Part shown: piece after piece, positions 1-5,531 of the stretch
Position numbering within the stretch: the stretch's first letter is position 1
Layout: each line of letters begins with the position of its first letter
Assembly: GCA_024408015.1 (NCBI GenBank)
Contig: JAKSVJ010000072.1
Location: forward strand, 1-6,578
Direction of reading: 5' to 3'
Origin: Clostridia bacterium
GTDB taxonomy: Bacteria; Bacillota; Clostridia; Oscillospirales; CAG-272
DNA: 6,578 nt
Notes under the pieces: generated by a model
Database searches by the model: none
What the model was told of the DNA's origin: nothing
The model's input: only the letters and a program-made list of their open reading frames with translations
Translations under genes and position numbers: made by a program

Positions 1-1196
1 TTTATCCAGACGACGACTGTGTTTATGACAGCAAATACACAATTAATCTCGATGAACTCACACCTCTTGCAGCTTGTCCTCATAGCCCTGATAATGTTAA
101 GTCTGTAAAAGAACTTGCAGGCATGAAGATAAACCAAGTATGCGTTGGTTCTTGTACTAACTCCTCCCTTGCTGACTTGCTTACAGTAGCTGCTATGCTC
201 AAAGGAAAGACCGTTCATCCTGACGTTTCATTATCTATCTCTCCTGGTTCAAAACAAGTTTATACAATGCTTGCAGAATGTGGTGCTTTAGCTGATATCA
301 TCGCATCAGGAGCACGTGTACTTGAATGTGCATGTGGACCATGTATCGGTATGGGATTCTCTCCAAAATCAGCAGGTATCTCACTAAGAACTTTCAACAG
401 AAATTTTGAAGCAAGAAGTGGAACCAAAGATGCTCAAGTATATCTCGTTTCACCAGAAACAGCAATTGCATCTGCTTTAACAGGTGTATTTACAGACCCA
501 ACAACAGTTGAAACACCAACAATTACACTTCCAGATACATTTAAAGTTAATGACAACTTAATTGAAATGCCATCAACAGTTGAAGAATCAAGTGATGTAG
601 TAGTTGAACGTGGACCAAACATTAAGCCAATTCCAGTTGGTAAGATTCCAGATAAAGACCTTACATGCAAAGTAGCACTTAAAGTTGGGGATAACATCAC
701 AACAGACCATATCATGCCAGCTGGTGCCAAGATTTTGCCATATAGATCAAATGTTCCAAAGCTTAGTGAATTTTGTTTCACAGTATGTGACCCTGAATTC
801 CCTGCAAGAGCAAAAGCTCAAGACGGTGGAATTATAATCGGTGGTTCAAACTATGGCCAGGGTTCTTCACGAGAACATGCTGCTCTTGTTCCACTTTATC
901 TTGGAATTAGATGTGTTGTAGCTAAGAGCTTTGCTAGAATTCACGTAGCAAACCTTATTAACTTTGGTATTTTGCCATTGACATTTGAAAACGAAGCTGA
1001 TTATGACAAGTTCTCTCTTGGTTCAAACATCGTTATTGAAGGATTCAATGACTGCATCAAAAATAGTGACAGCCTAATTCTTAAAAATATTGACACAGGT
1101 GACACTGCAAAACTTGTAATTAACTTGACATCACGTCAAAGAGATATAATCTTGTGCGGCGGATTACTAAACTATACTAAATCAAGCAACAAATAA
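1..1196 (+). CDS. acn: aconitate hydratase, C-terminal 398 residues (5' end outside window)
   Basis: Aconitase interconverts citrate and isocitrate through cis-aconitate with a [4Fe-4S] cluster, in the cytoplasmic citrate/2-oxoglutarate branch. The frame is open from base 3, so the ATG at 123 is an internal Met: upstream codons read family sequence such as TPLAACPHSPDN. The three cluster cysteines are visible in GSCTNSS (Cys codon 153-155) and in ECACGPCIGMG (Cys codons 333-335 and 342-344). The C-terminal swivel domain carries DNITTDHIMPAGAKILPYRS and GGSNYGQGSSREHAAL, whose SSR element contributes to the active site, then AKSFARIHVANLINFGILPL. By recall, this matches the short bacterial/clostridial aconitase of about 640 residues rather than the roughly 900-residue AcnA. 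The gene ends in TAA with no strong terminator behind it. Its cluster makes it an iron consumer near an iron-uptake operon, but nothing shows co-regulation. Confidence 0.96.
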   Translation, partial: YPDDDCVYDSKYTINLDELTPLAACPHSPDNVKSVKELAGMKINQVCVGSCTNSSLADLLTVAAMLKGKTVHPDVSLSISPGSKQVYTMLAECGALADIIASGARVLECACGPCIGMGFSPKSAGISLRTFNRNFEARSGTKDAQVYLVSPETAIASALTGVFTDPTTVETPTITLPDTFKVNDNLIEMPSTVEESSDVVVERGPNIKPIPVGKIPDKDLTCKVALKVGDNITTDHIMPAGAKILPYRSNVPKLSEFCFTVCDPEFPARAKAQDGGIIIGGSNYGQGSSREHAALVPLYLGIRCVVAKSFARIHVANLINFGILPLTFENEADYDKFSLGSNIVIEGFNDCIKNSDSLILKNIDTGDTAKLVINLTSRQRDIILCGGLLNYTKSSNK

Positions 1197-1306
1197 AAGA
1201 AAAAATTATCCTTTTATCTTTCTTTGGGTTAAGACACTAAAATAATAGCAGCCATTAAGCTCGGTTATTCGTATCAATATATGCAAACGAAGGTGAGGTA
1301 AAAATA

Positions 1307-1618
1307 ATGGAGAAATTATTAAAAGATAAAGATTTACAAAACGTTACTGGCGGCGAGAAAGATCTTCGCCAACAAATTCTTGACGTTATAAGCTATTTTA
1401 TGGAAGACGCTGCAGAGGTTGTCGGTCAAGAAGAGGCTCAAGACTATAGTTTACAAGAAAGATTGAATTTCTTGTGGACTGCAGTATATTTCGATAGCGA
1501 AGATGACATTAGAAGAAATCTTAATGGCATTCACGACTATTTTAATGATAGAGGATGGCTCAGCCCAACATTTGAGTATCATTACAATACCGCTCTCAAC
1601 CTTCTAAATCAGTTTTAA
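1307..1618 (+). CDS. double-glycine-leader secreted peptide/protein of unknown function, 103 aa
   Basis: I do not recognise a family for the body of this protein. Residues 1-16 (MEKLLKDKDLQNVTGG) match the leader cleaved by C39-peptidase ABC exporters: Gly at -1 and -2, hydrophobic residues at -4 (V13), -7 (L10) and -12 (L5), and an acidic residue at -8 (D9). Cleavage would release about 87 residues with no cysteine, about 17 Asp/Glu against 6 Lys/Arg, and helix-like amphipathic stretches rich in Trp, Tyr and Phe. That is unlike a cationic bacteriocin core, and lanthionine, thioether or disulfide bridges are excluded. The start is set by a strong site, AAGGTGAGG (1290-1298), 8 bases before the ATG. 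The gene stands alone between the aconitase gene and a terminator. No exporter, immunity or modification gene lies within the window, so any transporter must be encoded elsewhere. The real coding status is convincing; the export role is inference from the leader. Confidence 0.8.
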   Translation: MEKLLKDKDLQNVTGGEKDLRQQILDVISYFMEDAAEVVGQEEAQDYSLQERLNFLWTAVYFDSEDDIRRNLNGIHDYFNDRGWLSPTFEYHYNTALNLLNQF

Positions 1619-1682
1619 ACAACAAACAAAATTATCTTGTTAGTATTACGATTTTTAAAAAACGTATGAACTACAAATAAAT

Positions 1683-1740
1683 TAATGGGATGTGAAAATA
1701 GATTATTGATTATATCTATTTTAACACATCCCATTATTTT
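1683..1740. terminator. bidirectional intrinsic terminator between the 1307-1618 gene and the feo operon
   Basis: A long hairpin is visible. TAATGGGATGTG (1683-1694) pairs perfectly with CACATCCCATTA (1725-1736). AAAATAGAT (1695-1703) pairs with ATCTATTTT (1714-1722) after a two-A bulge, leaving a 10-base loop. A short T tract (1737-1740, then TAATTT) follows on the plus strand. On the minus strand the stem is followed by the T-rich ATTTATTTG. It is placed to end the plus-strand single gene and the convergent minus-strand feo operon together with the GNAT remnant. Confidence 0.85.
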
Positions 1741-1850
1741 TAATTTCTTAACCAACTTATATAATCATCGGCGATATTCATGCCGATTTTTCTTTGCAAA
1801 CCCATAGAAGCATCGTTATCCACAAAAACCTGTCCATGATGAGGTGTATA
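1740..1850 (-). pseudogene. 3' remnant of a GNAT acetyltransferase gene
   Basis: This stretch has no start codon or ribosome site of its own, but read on the minus strand it gives a clean GNAT C-terminus ending in TAA at 1742-1740. It contains GQVFVDN, ASM, LQRK, GM and DDYI. The last 31 codons before the stop (1835-1743) match the C-terminus of the acetyltransferase at 5998-6578 at 20 of 31 positions, and both end at the same place. Upstream the frame reads YTPHH and then sequence without recognisable GNAT character, with an in-frame TGA at 1898-1896 inside the HMA gene. The catalytic acetyl-CoA-binding region is missing, so it cannot be functional. Its left end is my estimate. It lies directly behind the HMA gene, so it is probably still transcribed as the 3' tail of the feo transcript. 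Confidence 0.75.
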
Positions 1851-1884
1851 GTTCGTAAATACAATTTCCTTGAAACATCCTTTT

Positions 1885-2151
1885 CTATCGCTTTTTCAAT
1901 CCTCCAATGCGTTGAAAAATCGATTTTTTCTCATAGTCACTTTCTTTAATAAGTTTTGCTTCGTACCCAAGTTCTGACAATGCTATTATAATCGCCTTTA
2001 CATCCAGTGTATTGGCATTCACTACCGTCTCATTCTTTTTTCTGCTTGACTTTACACTGTAAACATCACATGTTCTGCGAATAACATCGTTAATATGATT
2101 TTCGCACATTGCGCAGGACATACCGGATACGAAAAAAATGAATTGTTTCAT
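1885..2151 (-). CDS. small heavy-metal-associated (HMA) domain protein, 88 aa
   Basis: This is a single HMA (ferredoxin-like) metal-binding domain, probably cytoplasmic. The hallmark motif GMSCAMCENHIND places the CxxC pair at Cys13 and Cys16. The pattern then continues through a variable middle to ALSELGYEAKLI, the usual last helix and strand. The tail YEKKSIFQRIGGLKKR is basic and resembles the tail I recall for HMA proteins in Lachnospiraceae. No membrane segment or ATPase domain is present, so it is a stand-alone metallochaperone-like protein and not a transporter fragment. An AAAGGAC site lies just ahead of the ATG. It is the last gene of the feo operon, 52 bases after the Cys-rich peptide gene, which suggests a role in handling imported metal. 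HMA domains usually bind Cu(I) or Zn(II), so a ferrous role is inference. Confidence 0.88.
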   Translation of the reverse strand: MKQFIFFVSGMSCAMCENHINDVIRRTCDVYSVKSSRKKNETVVNANTLDVKAIIIALSELGYEAKLIKESDYEKKSIFQRIGGLKKR

Positions 2152-2203
2152 ACTTTTGTCCTTTCAAATAAAAATTGGGTCTTTTATGACATTTTTCCAA
2201 TTA

Positions 2204-2380
2204 TTATCTTTTTGAATTGTGACAGGAGCCTGCCATAGCACAATGAGCACAATTACAGCCACAAGTTGATTTTCCCTTCTTTTTGTCTTTTAAAACAATC
2301 ACTAAAGCTGTGATGACAATAGCAATTAAAATAGCCGAAACCGCAATTGTTCCGATATTATTTAGTATCCAAGAAATCAT
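2204..2380 (-). CDS. FeoB-associated Cys-rich membrane peptide, 58 aa
   Basis: This short gene encodes one N-terminal transmembrane helix (about residues 8-30, TIAVSAILIAIVITALVIVL), a basic stretch KDKKKGK, and a Cys-rich tail STCGCNCAHCAMAGSCH with cysteines at 40, 42, 44, 47 and 53. That layout is the known FeoB-associated Cys-rich membrane protein family, thought to assist FeoB, perhaps as a FeoC-like accessory or a metal relay at the cytoplasmic face. By the positive-inside rule the Lys-rich tail lies in the cytoplasm. The ATG is preceded by GAAAGGAG with ideal spacing. It starts 59 bases after the stop now used by feoB, but only 19 bases after the stop of the unshifted feoB frame, which is the more normal operon spacing. 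The length fits the family (roughly 50-60 residues). Confidence 0.9.
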   Translation of the reverse strand: MISWILNNIGTIAVSAILIAIVITALVIVLKDKKKGKSTCGCNCAHCAMAGSCHNSKR

Positions 2381-2399
2381 AGCAAACTCCTTTCAGTTT

Positions 2400-2504
2400 T
2401 TACGAAACCTTTACTTTTTTTGTTAACTTAGTTGATTCTTTATATGGACGAACTAACATCCAAACCATTAATCCGAGTACAATGGCTGCAGCTATTACAC
2501 CGAA
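2400..2504 (-). pseudogene. feoB: out-of-frame native 3' end of feoB
   Basis: In a different frame from the annotated feoB, the minus strand reads 34 uninterrupted codons and a TAA (2402-2400). They begin FGVIAAAIVLGLMVWMLV, continue RPYKESTKL and end with a Lys-rich tail. This is what a FeoB C-terminus should look like: a final hydrophobic helix followed by RPY and a basic tail. It therefore appears to be the original end of feoB, separated from the rest by an indel of 2 bases lost or 1 gained around 2505-2517. Confidence 0.8.
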
Positions 2505-4815
2505 CACATACATTACCAGTGAATAAACCTCCGAATTGGTTGATCATAAGCGAAATCGCATAGGCAAATCCACATTGGTAACCAATGGCAAACCATGTCC
2601 ATTTGGCGTTGTTCATTTCTCTTCTGATTGCGCCTATCGCAGCGAAACAAGGTGCGCAAAGAAGGTTGAACACAAGGAATGAATATCCCGTTATTCCGGT
2701 AAAGTTTTCTGCAAGGGTTGCATAGACAGAACCCGAACCACCATATAGAATGCCCATTGTGCCAACGATGTTTTCCTTAGCAACAAGGCCAGTGCTAGAA
2801 GCAACTGCTGCTTGCCAAGTTCCCCAACCGAGAGGCGCAAAGATCCAAGCAATGCCACTTCCGATAGCAGCAAGAATCGATAAATCTAGTTCTTCTGTAC
2901 TAAGCATGCGGAAGCCTTCTGATGTAAAACCAAAATAAGTTGTAAACCAGACAAGAATAGTAGATAGCATGATAATTGTTCCTGCTTTTTTAATGAATGA
3001 CCAGCCACGCTCCCACATTGAACGCAAAACGTTTTTAAGTGTAGGTAGATGATAAGCAGGAAGTTCCATAACGAATGGCGCAGGATCACCCGCAAACATA
3101 TTTGTCTTTTTGAGCATAATACCAGAGGTGATGATAGCAAGCATACCGATAAAGTATGCTGATGTTGCCACCAAAGCTGAACCACCGAAAATCGCACCGG
3201 CAATCATTGCGATAAATGGTACTTTTGCTCCACATGGAATGAATGTAGTGGTCATAATTGTCATACGACGATCGCGCTCATTCTCTATTGTTCTAGAAGC
3301 CATGATACCTGGAATTCCGCATCCGGTACCGATAAGCATAGGAATAAATGATTTACCAGAAAGACCAAATTTACGGAACACACGGTCAAGAACAAATGCA
3401 ATACGTGCCATATAGCCACAAGCTTCAAGAAACGCGAGCATTAAGAACAATACGAGCATTTGTGGAACGAATCCAAGAACCGCTCCGACACCCGCAACGA
3501 TACCATCAAGTATAACGCCACGCACAACTGCGCCTGCTCCATCTTCCGCAACGTTCATCGCATTAAGTAGGTTTTCCACAAGCACTGGAACACCAGGCAC
3601 CCAAACACCATAGTCGGCTGGATCCGGCTCTTCTCCATATTTATCAATAATTAAAACTGCATTTTGATAGTCTTCTTGTGTTGCAGTTGCAATTTCAACT
3701 GCAAGAGTTTCATCATCTACAATTTCATATGTGAAATCACCAGTTGGCGCTGTACCGTTTTCCTCGATATATGCATTATAACCATCAATAATTAATGAAG
3801 CATTTCCATATTCCTCTGCTGCTTCATTGTAAGCAGAAGAGCCAATACCAAACAAATGCCAGCCATCACCGAATAATCCATCATTTGCCCAATCCGTTGC
3901 TGGTGCACCAACACCAACCATAGCTATCCAATATACCAGGAACATAATAATGGCAAAAATCGGTAAACCGAGCCAACGGTTTGTTACAATCTTATCGATT
4001 TTGTCAGAAGATGTAAGTTTACCTGCACTTTTCTTTTTATAGCAGGCTTTTAATATTGAGGATATGTATAAATATCTTTCATTTGTGATTATAGATTCAG
4101 CATCATCATCCATTTCTGATTCAGCTGCTTTTATGTCTTTTTCAATATGAGACATCGTTTCTTCTGAAATGTTCAACTTCTCAAGAACTTTGTCGTCACG
4201 TTCAAATATCTTTATAGCATACCAACGTTGCTGTTCTTCAGGCATACCATGAACCGCAGCTTCCTCGATGTGTGCGATTGCATGTTCTACTGTGCCGGAG
4301 AAAGTGTGCATTGGAACTGTTTTTGTGTTATTTGCAGCTTTGATTGCTTCATTTGCCGCTTCAGTGATGCCAGTCTCCTTAAGTGCTGAGATTTCTACGA
4401 TTTTGCATCCAAGTTGTCGAGATAGTTCTTCAGTATCTATTTTATCACCATTTTTCTTGACAATATCCATCATATTGATAGCAATTACTACAGGAATTCC
4501 TAATTCAGTAAGCTGAGTAGTCAAATAAAGGTTACGTTCTAGATTAGTGCCATCAATAATATTGAGAATGGCATCTGGACGCTCTCCAATTAGATAGTTA
4601 CGAGCAACTACCTCCTCAAGTGTATAAGGTGAAAGTGAATAAATTCCCGGAAGGTCTGTAATGATAACATCATTATGTTTTTTCAGTTTTCCTTCCTTTT
4701 TTTCAACGGTAACTCCTGGCCAGTTTCCAACGAATTGATTGGAACCGGTAAGTGCATTGAATAAAGTGGTTTTACCACAATTTGGGTTGCCCGCAAGGGC
4801 GATTCTTATTTCCAT
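2440..4815 (-). CDS. feoB: ferrous iron transport protein B (FeoB), C-terminus frameshifted
   Basis: FeoB is the GTP-dependent inner-membrane Fe(II) importer. The N-terminal G domain shows G1 GNPNCGKT (9-16), G2 Thr in GVTVE (34-38), G3 DLPG (54-57), G4 NMMD (114-117) and G5 SALK (143-146), then a helical GDI-like region to about 265. The membrane part starts near residue 281. It has the two inverted Gate regions with conserved cysteines in GTGCGIPG (Cys499) and PCGAKVPF (Cys528), and further helices to about 760. An external loop of about 120 residues (305-425) separates the first two helices. The start is set by AAAGGA, 7 bases before the ATG. From about residue 770 the sequence switches to VCVRCNSCSHC and an unrelated tail, because an indel moved the last helix out of frame. 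Function may be reduced or lost, or the lesion may be an assembly error. Confidence 0.95.
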   Translation of the reverse strand: MEIRIALAGNPNCGKTTLFNALTGSNQFVGNWPGVTVEKKEGKLKKHNDVIITDLPGIYSLSPYTLEEVVARNYLIGERPDAILNIIDGTNLERNLYLTTQLTELGIPVVIAINMMDIVKKNGDKIDTEELSRQLGCKIVEISALKETGITEAANEAIKAANNTKTVPMHTFSGTVEHAIAHIEEAAVHGMPEEQQRWYAIKIFERDDKVLEKLNISEETMSHIEKDIKAAESEMDDDAESIITNERYLYISSILKACYKKKSAGKLTSSDKIDKIVTNRWLGLPIFAIIMFLVYWIAMVGVGAPATDWANDGLFGDGWHLFGIGSSAYNEAAEEYGNASLIIDGYNAYIEENGTAPTGDFTYEIVDDETLAVEIATATQEDYQNAVLIIDKYGEEPDPADYGVWVPGVPVLVENLLNAMNVAEDGAGAVVRGVILDGIVAGVGAVLGFVPQMLVLFLMLAFLEACGYMARIAFVLDRVFRKFGLSGKSFIPMLIGTGCGIPGIMASRTIENERDRRMTIMTTTFIPCGAKVPFIAMIAGAIFGGSALVATSAYFIGMLAIITSGIMLKKTNMFAGDPAPFVMELPAYHLPTLKNVLRSMWERGWSFIKKAGTIIMLSTILVWFTTYFGFTSEGFRMLSTEELDLSILAAIGSGIAWIFAPLGWGTWQAAVASSTGLVAKENIVGTMGILYGGSGSVYATLAENFTGITGYSFLVFNLLCAPCFAAIGAIRREMNNAKWTWFAIGYQCGFAYAISLMINQFGGLFTGNVCVRCNSCSHCTRINGLDVSSSI

Positions 4816-4837
4816 TGTTAGTTCCTTTCTTTCTAAC

Positions 4838-4855
4838 GGTTAACTTGGGTTAACC
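4838..4855. promoter_or_regulatory. predicted DtxR/IdeR-type operator upstream of feoB
   Basis: GGTTAACTTGGGTTAACC is an 18-bp inverted repeat with perfect 6-bp arms (GGTTAA and TTAACC). It has the same RGTTAn-n6-nTAACY geometry as the sites at 5371, 5412 and 5444. It lies in the feoA2-feoB gap, 22 bases before the feoB ATG and next to its ribosome site. Binding here could control an internal feoB promoter or act as a roadblock. I saw no convincing -35/-10 pair beside it. Confidence 0.6.
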
Positions 4856-4874
4856 CTAGCTAAAAAAATATTCG

Positions 4875-4907
4875 TTAATTGATTTCAATCATCTCAGCAT
4901 CAGCTTA
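4875..4907 (-). other. in-frame continuation of feoA2 beyond a premature TAA
   Basis: Directly behind the feoA2 stop (TAA, 4907-4905) the same frame continues ADAEMIEIN and reaches a second TAA at 4877-4875. FeoA proteins of this type usually end in something like LSLRK-ADAEMIEI, so the first TAA sits exactly where a Lys codon (AAA or AAG) is expected. The nine residues would supply the last strand of the SH3-like fold. Confidence 0.75.
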
Positions 4908-5096
4908 TCTCAAAGAAAGCTCGTAACCACGCACTGTGATTTCAATTGGATCACCGAGAGGTGCAACTTTACGCACAAAGACTTCAGTACCCTTTGTAAT
5001 ACCCATGTCCATAATACGTCTTTTTACTGCTCCTTCTCCGTGAAGTTTTACAACACAGACGGTTTCACCGATTTTTACCTCTTTCAGAGTTTTCAT
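4905..5096 (-). CDS. feoA: FeoA family protein, second copy (63 aa, C-terminally truncated)
   Basis: FeoA proteins are small cytoplasmic SH3-like domains that are thought to modulate FeoB. Recognisable elements are GAVKRRIMDMGITKGTEV, the helix and turn of the fold, and the strands VRKVAPLGDPIEITVRGYELSLR. FeoA domains usually run a little over 70 residues. This one stops at 63 because of a TAA in place of the expected Lys after LSLR; with the nine following codons it would be 72 codons plus a stop. The ATG is preceded by GAAAGGATG at normal spacing. It lies 45 bases after feoA1 and 89 bases before feoB. Whether the shortened protein folds is unknown. Alternatives are stop readthrough or a base-call error. 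Confidence 0.92.
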   Translation of the reverse strand: MKTLKEVKIGETVCVVKLHGEGAVKRRIMDMGITKGTEVFVRKVAPLGDPIEITVRGYELSLR

Positions 5097-5126
5097 ACTG
5101 TTTCATCCTTTCTAATATTGAATTAA

Positions 5127-5140
5127 ACCGCAAAAGCGGT
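5127..5140 (-). other. small intercistronic hairpin between the two feoA genes
   Basis: ACCGC-TTTT-GCGGT on the minus strand is a 5-bp perfect stem with a tetraloop, starting one base after the feoA1 stop codon. The following sequence, TTTAATTCAATATT, is only moderately T-rich. It may be a leaky terminator or an RNA processing or stability element that sets feoA1 expression above that of the distal genes. Weak evidence. Confidence 0.35.
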
Positions 5141-5141
5141 A

Positions 5142-5354
5142 TCAAACCATAATTTTTCTTGCCATTTCTTCGCTAATAGCGACTCTCGTCTCTTTTACAT
5201 TAACGATTACATTTCCACCAAGTGATGTAATAACGGTTACATTTCCTCCAACAACAAAGCCTAGATTTTCAAGATGTTTCTTGACTTCAGGGCTGCCGCC
5301 GATTTTTTTAACTGTATTCTCTTCACCTATAACGGCAAGTGCTAACGGCATCAT
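5142..5354 (-). CDS. feoA: FeoA family protein, first copy (70 aa)
   Basis: This is the first gene of the feo operon and an intact FeoA SH3-like domain. It shows KKIGG, then KKHLENLGFVVGGNVTVI, the helix and GG turn, followed by strands in GGNVIVNVKETRVAIS and the end EEMARKIMV. It differs clearly from the second copy (no APLGDP, a GGN turn instead), so the pair are two old subtypes, as is common in clostridial feo operons, not a recent duplication. Two consecutive ATGs (5354 and 5351) lie behind AGAGGTGG. The gap is 4 bases to the first and 7 to the second, so the second Met may be the real start (69 aa). It is expressed from the promoter at 5439-5467 with a leader of about 78 bases that holds two operators. 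Confidence 0.93.
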   Translation of the reverse strand: MMPLALAVIGEENTVKKIGGSPEVKKHLENLGFVVGGNVTVITSLGGNVIVNVKETRVAISEEMARKIMV

Positions 5355-5370
5355 ATAACCACCTCTGTGT

Positions 5371-5388
5371 AGTTAGTTATGGCTAACT
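5371..5388. promoter_or_regulatory. predicted DtxR/IdeR-type operator, feoA leader (site 1)
   Basis: AGTTAGTTATGGCTAACT has perfect 6-bp arms (AGTTAG and CTAACT) around a 6-bp centre and spans 18 bp. It lies in the feoA 5' leader, 17 bases upstream of the first ATG, well downstream of the promoter. Its centre is 41 bp from the next site. Confidence 0.65.
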
Positions 5389-5411
5389 CGTTGTTTTAAA
5401 GAATGGTCAGC

Positions 5412-5429
5412 AGTTAACCTCTGCTAACC
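5412..5429. promoter_or_regulatory. predicted DtxR/IdeR-type operator, feoA leader (site 2, imperfect)
   Basis: AGTTAACCTCTGCTAACC keeps the GTTA and TAAC half-sites at the same spacing as the other sites but has imperfect outer and inner bases. It lies just downstream of the predicted transcription start, where bound repressor would block early elongation. Its centre is 32 bp from site 3. Confidence 0.5.
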
Positions 5430-5438
5430 TACGTATAC

Positions 5439-5467
5439 AGTATAGTTACCTTCGGGTAACTTGTCAA
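5439..5467 (-). promoter_or_regulatory. sigma-A-type promoter of the feo operon
   Basis: On the minus strand TTGACA (5467-5462, exact consensus) is followed by a 17-base spacer and TATACT (5444-5439, one mismatch from TATAAT). This is a near-perfect housekeeping promoter. Transcription would start around 5432 and give a leader of about 78 bases ahead of feoA1. Such a strong promoter fits a gene set kept off by a repressor and opened in iron starvation. Confidence 0.85.
5444..5461. promoter_or_regulatory. predicted DtxR/IdeR-type operator filling the feo promoter spacer (site 3)
   Basis: AGTTACCTTCGGGTAACT has perfect 7-bp arms (AGTTACC and GGTAACT) around TTCG. It covers the whole 17-bp spacer and the last base of the -10 box. 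Repressor bound here would exclude RNA polymerase, so this is the likely main operator. The adjacent divergent repressor gene is the obvious candidate to bind it. Confidence 0.75.
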
Positions 5468-5531
5468 GTGGTTTTTGATATTTTTTTCATATAAATTCAA
5501 GGCACATCCCAGTTGCTCTTGATTTATCACT

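Noticed and set aside
434..781. Antisense open frame inside the aconitase gene
   Set aside because: It is a shadow of the aconitase codons with no ribosome site or recognisable protein features. The same applies to the other long antisense frames inside feoB and the repressor gene.
1197..1230. Possible terminator after the aconitase gene (AAAGAAAAA / TTTTATCTTT)
   Set aside because: The stem is almost all A-T with a bulge and no clear T tract, too weak to call. I also found no convincing promoter for the next gene in 1197-1290.
1647..1666. Near-palindrome TACGATTTTTAAAAAACGTA behind the GG-leader gene
   Set aside because: It has a centre mismatch pair and no loop, and is built mainly from a T run meeting an A run. 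The strong hairpin at 1683-1740 explains termination better.
1836..1884. Extension of the GNAT remnant upstream to the end of the HMA gene
   Set aside because: The codons are open, but beyond YTPHH they show no recognisable GNAT similarity, so I did not include them.
2173..2202. AATTGG / CCAATT repeat in the gap between the Cys-rich and HMA genes, followed by T residues on the minus strand
   Set aside because: A six-base A+T-rich stem with an 18-base loop is unlikely to terminate transcription.
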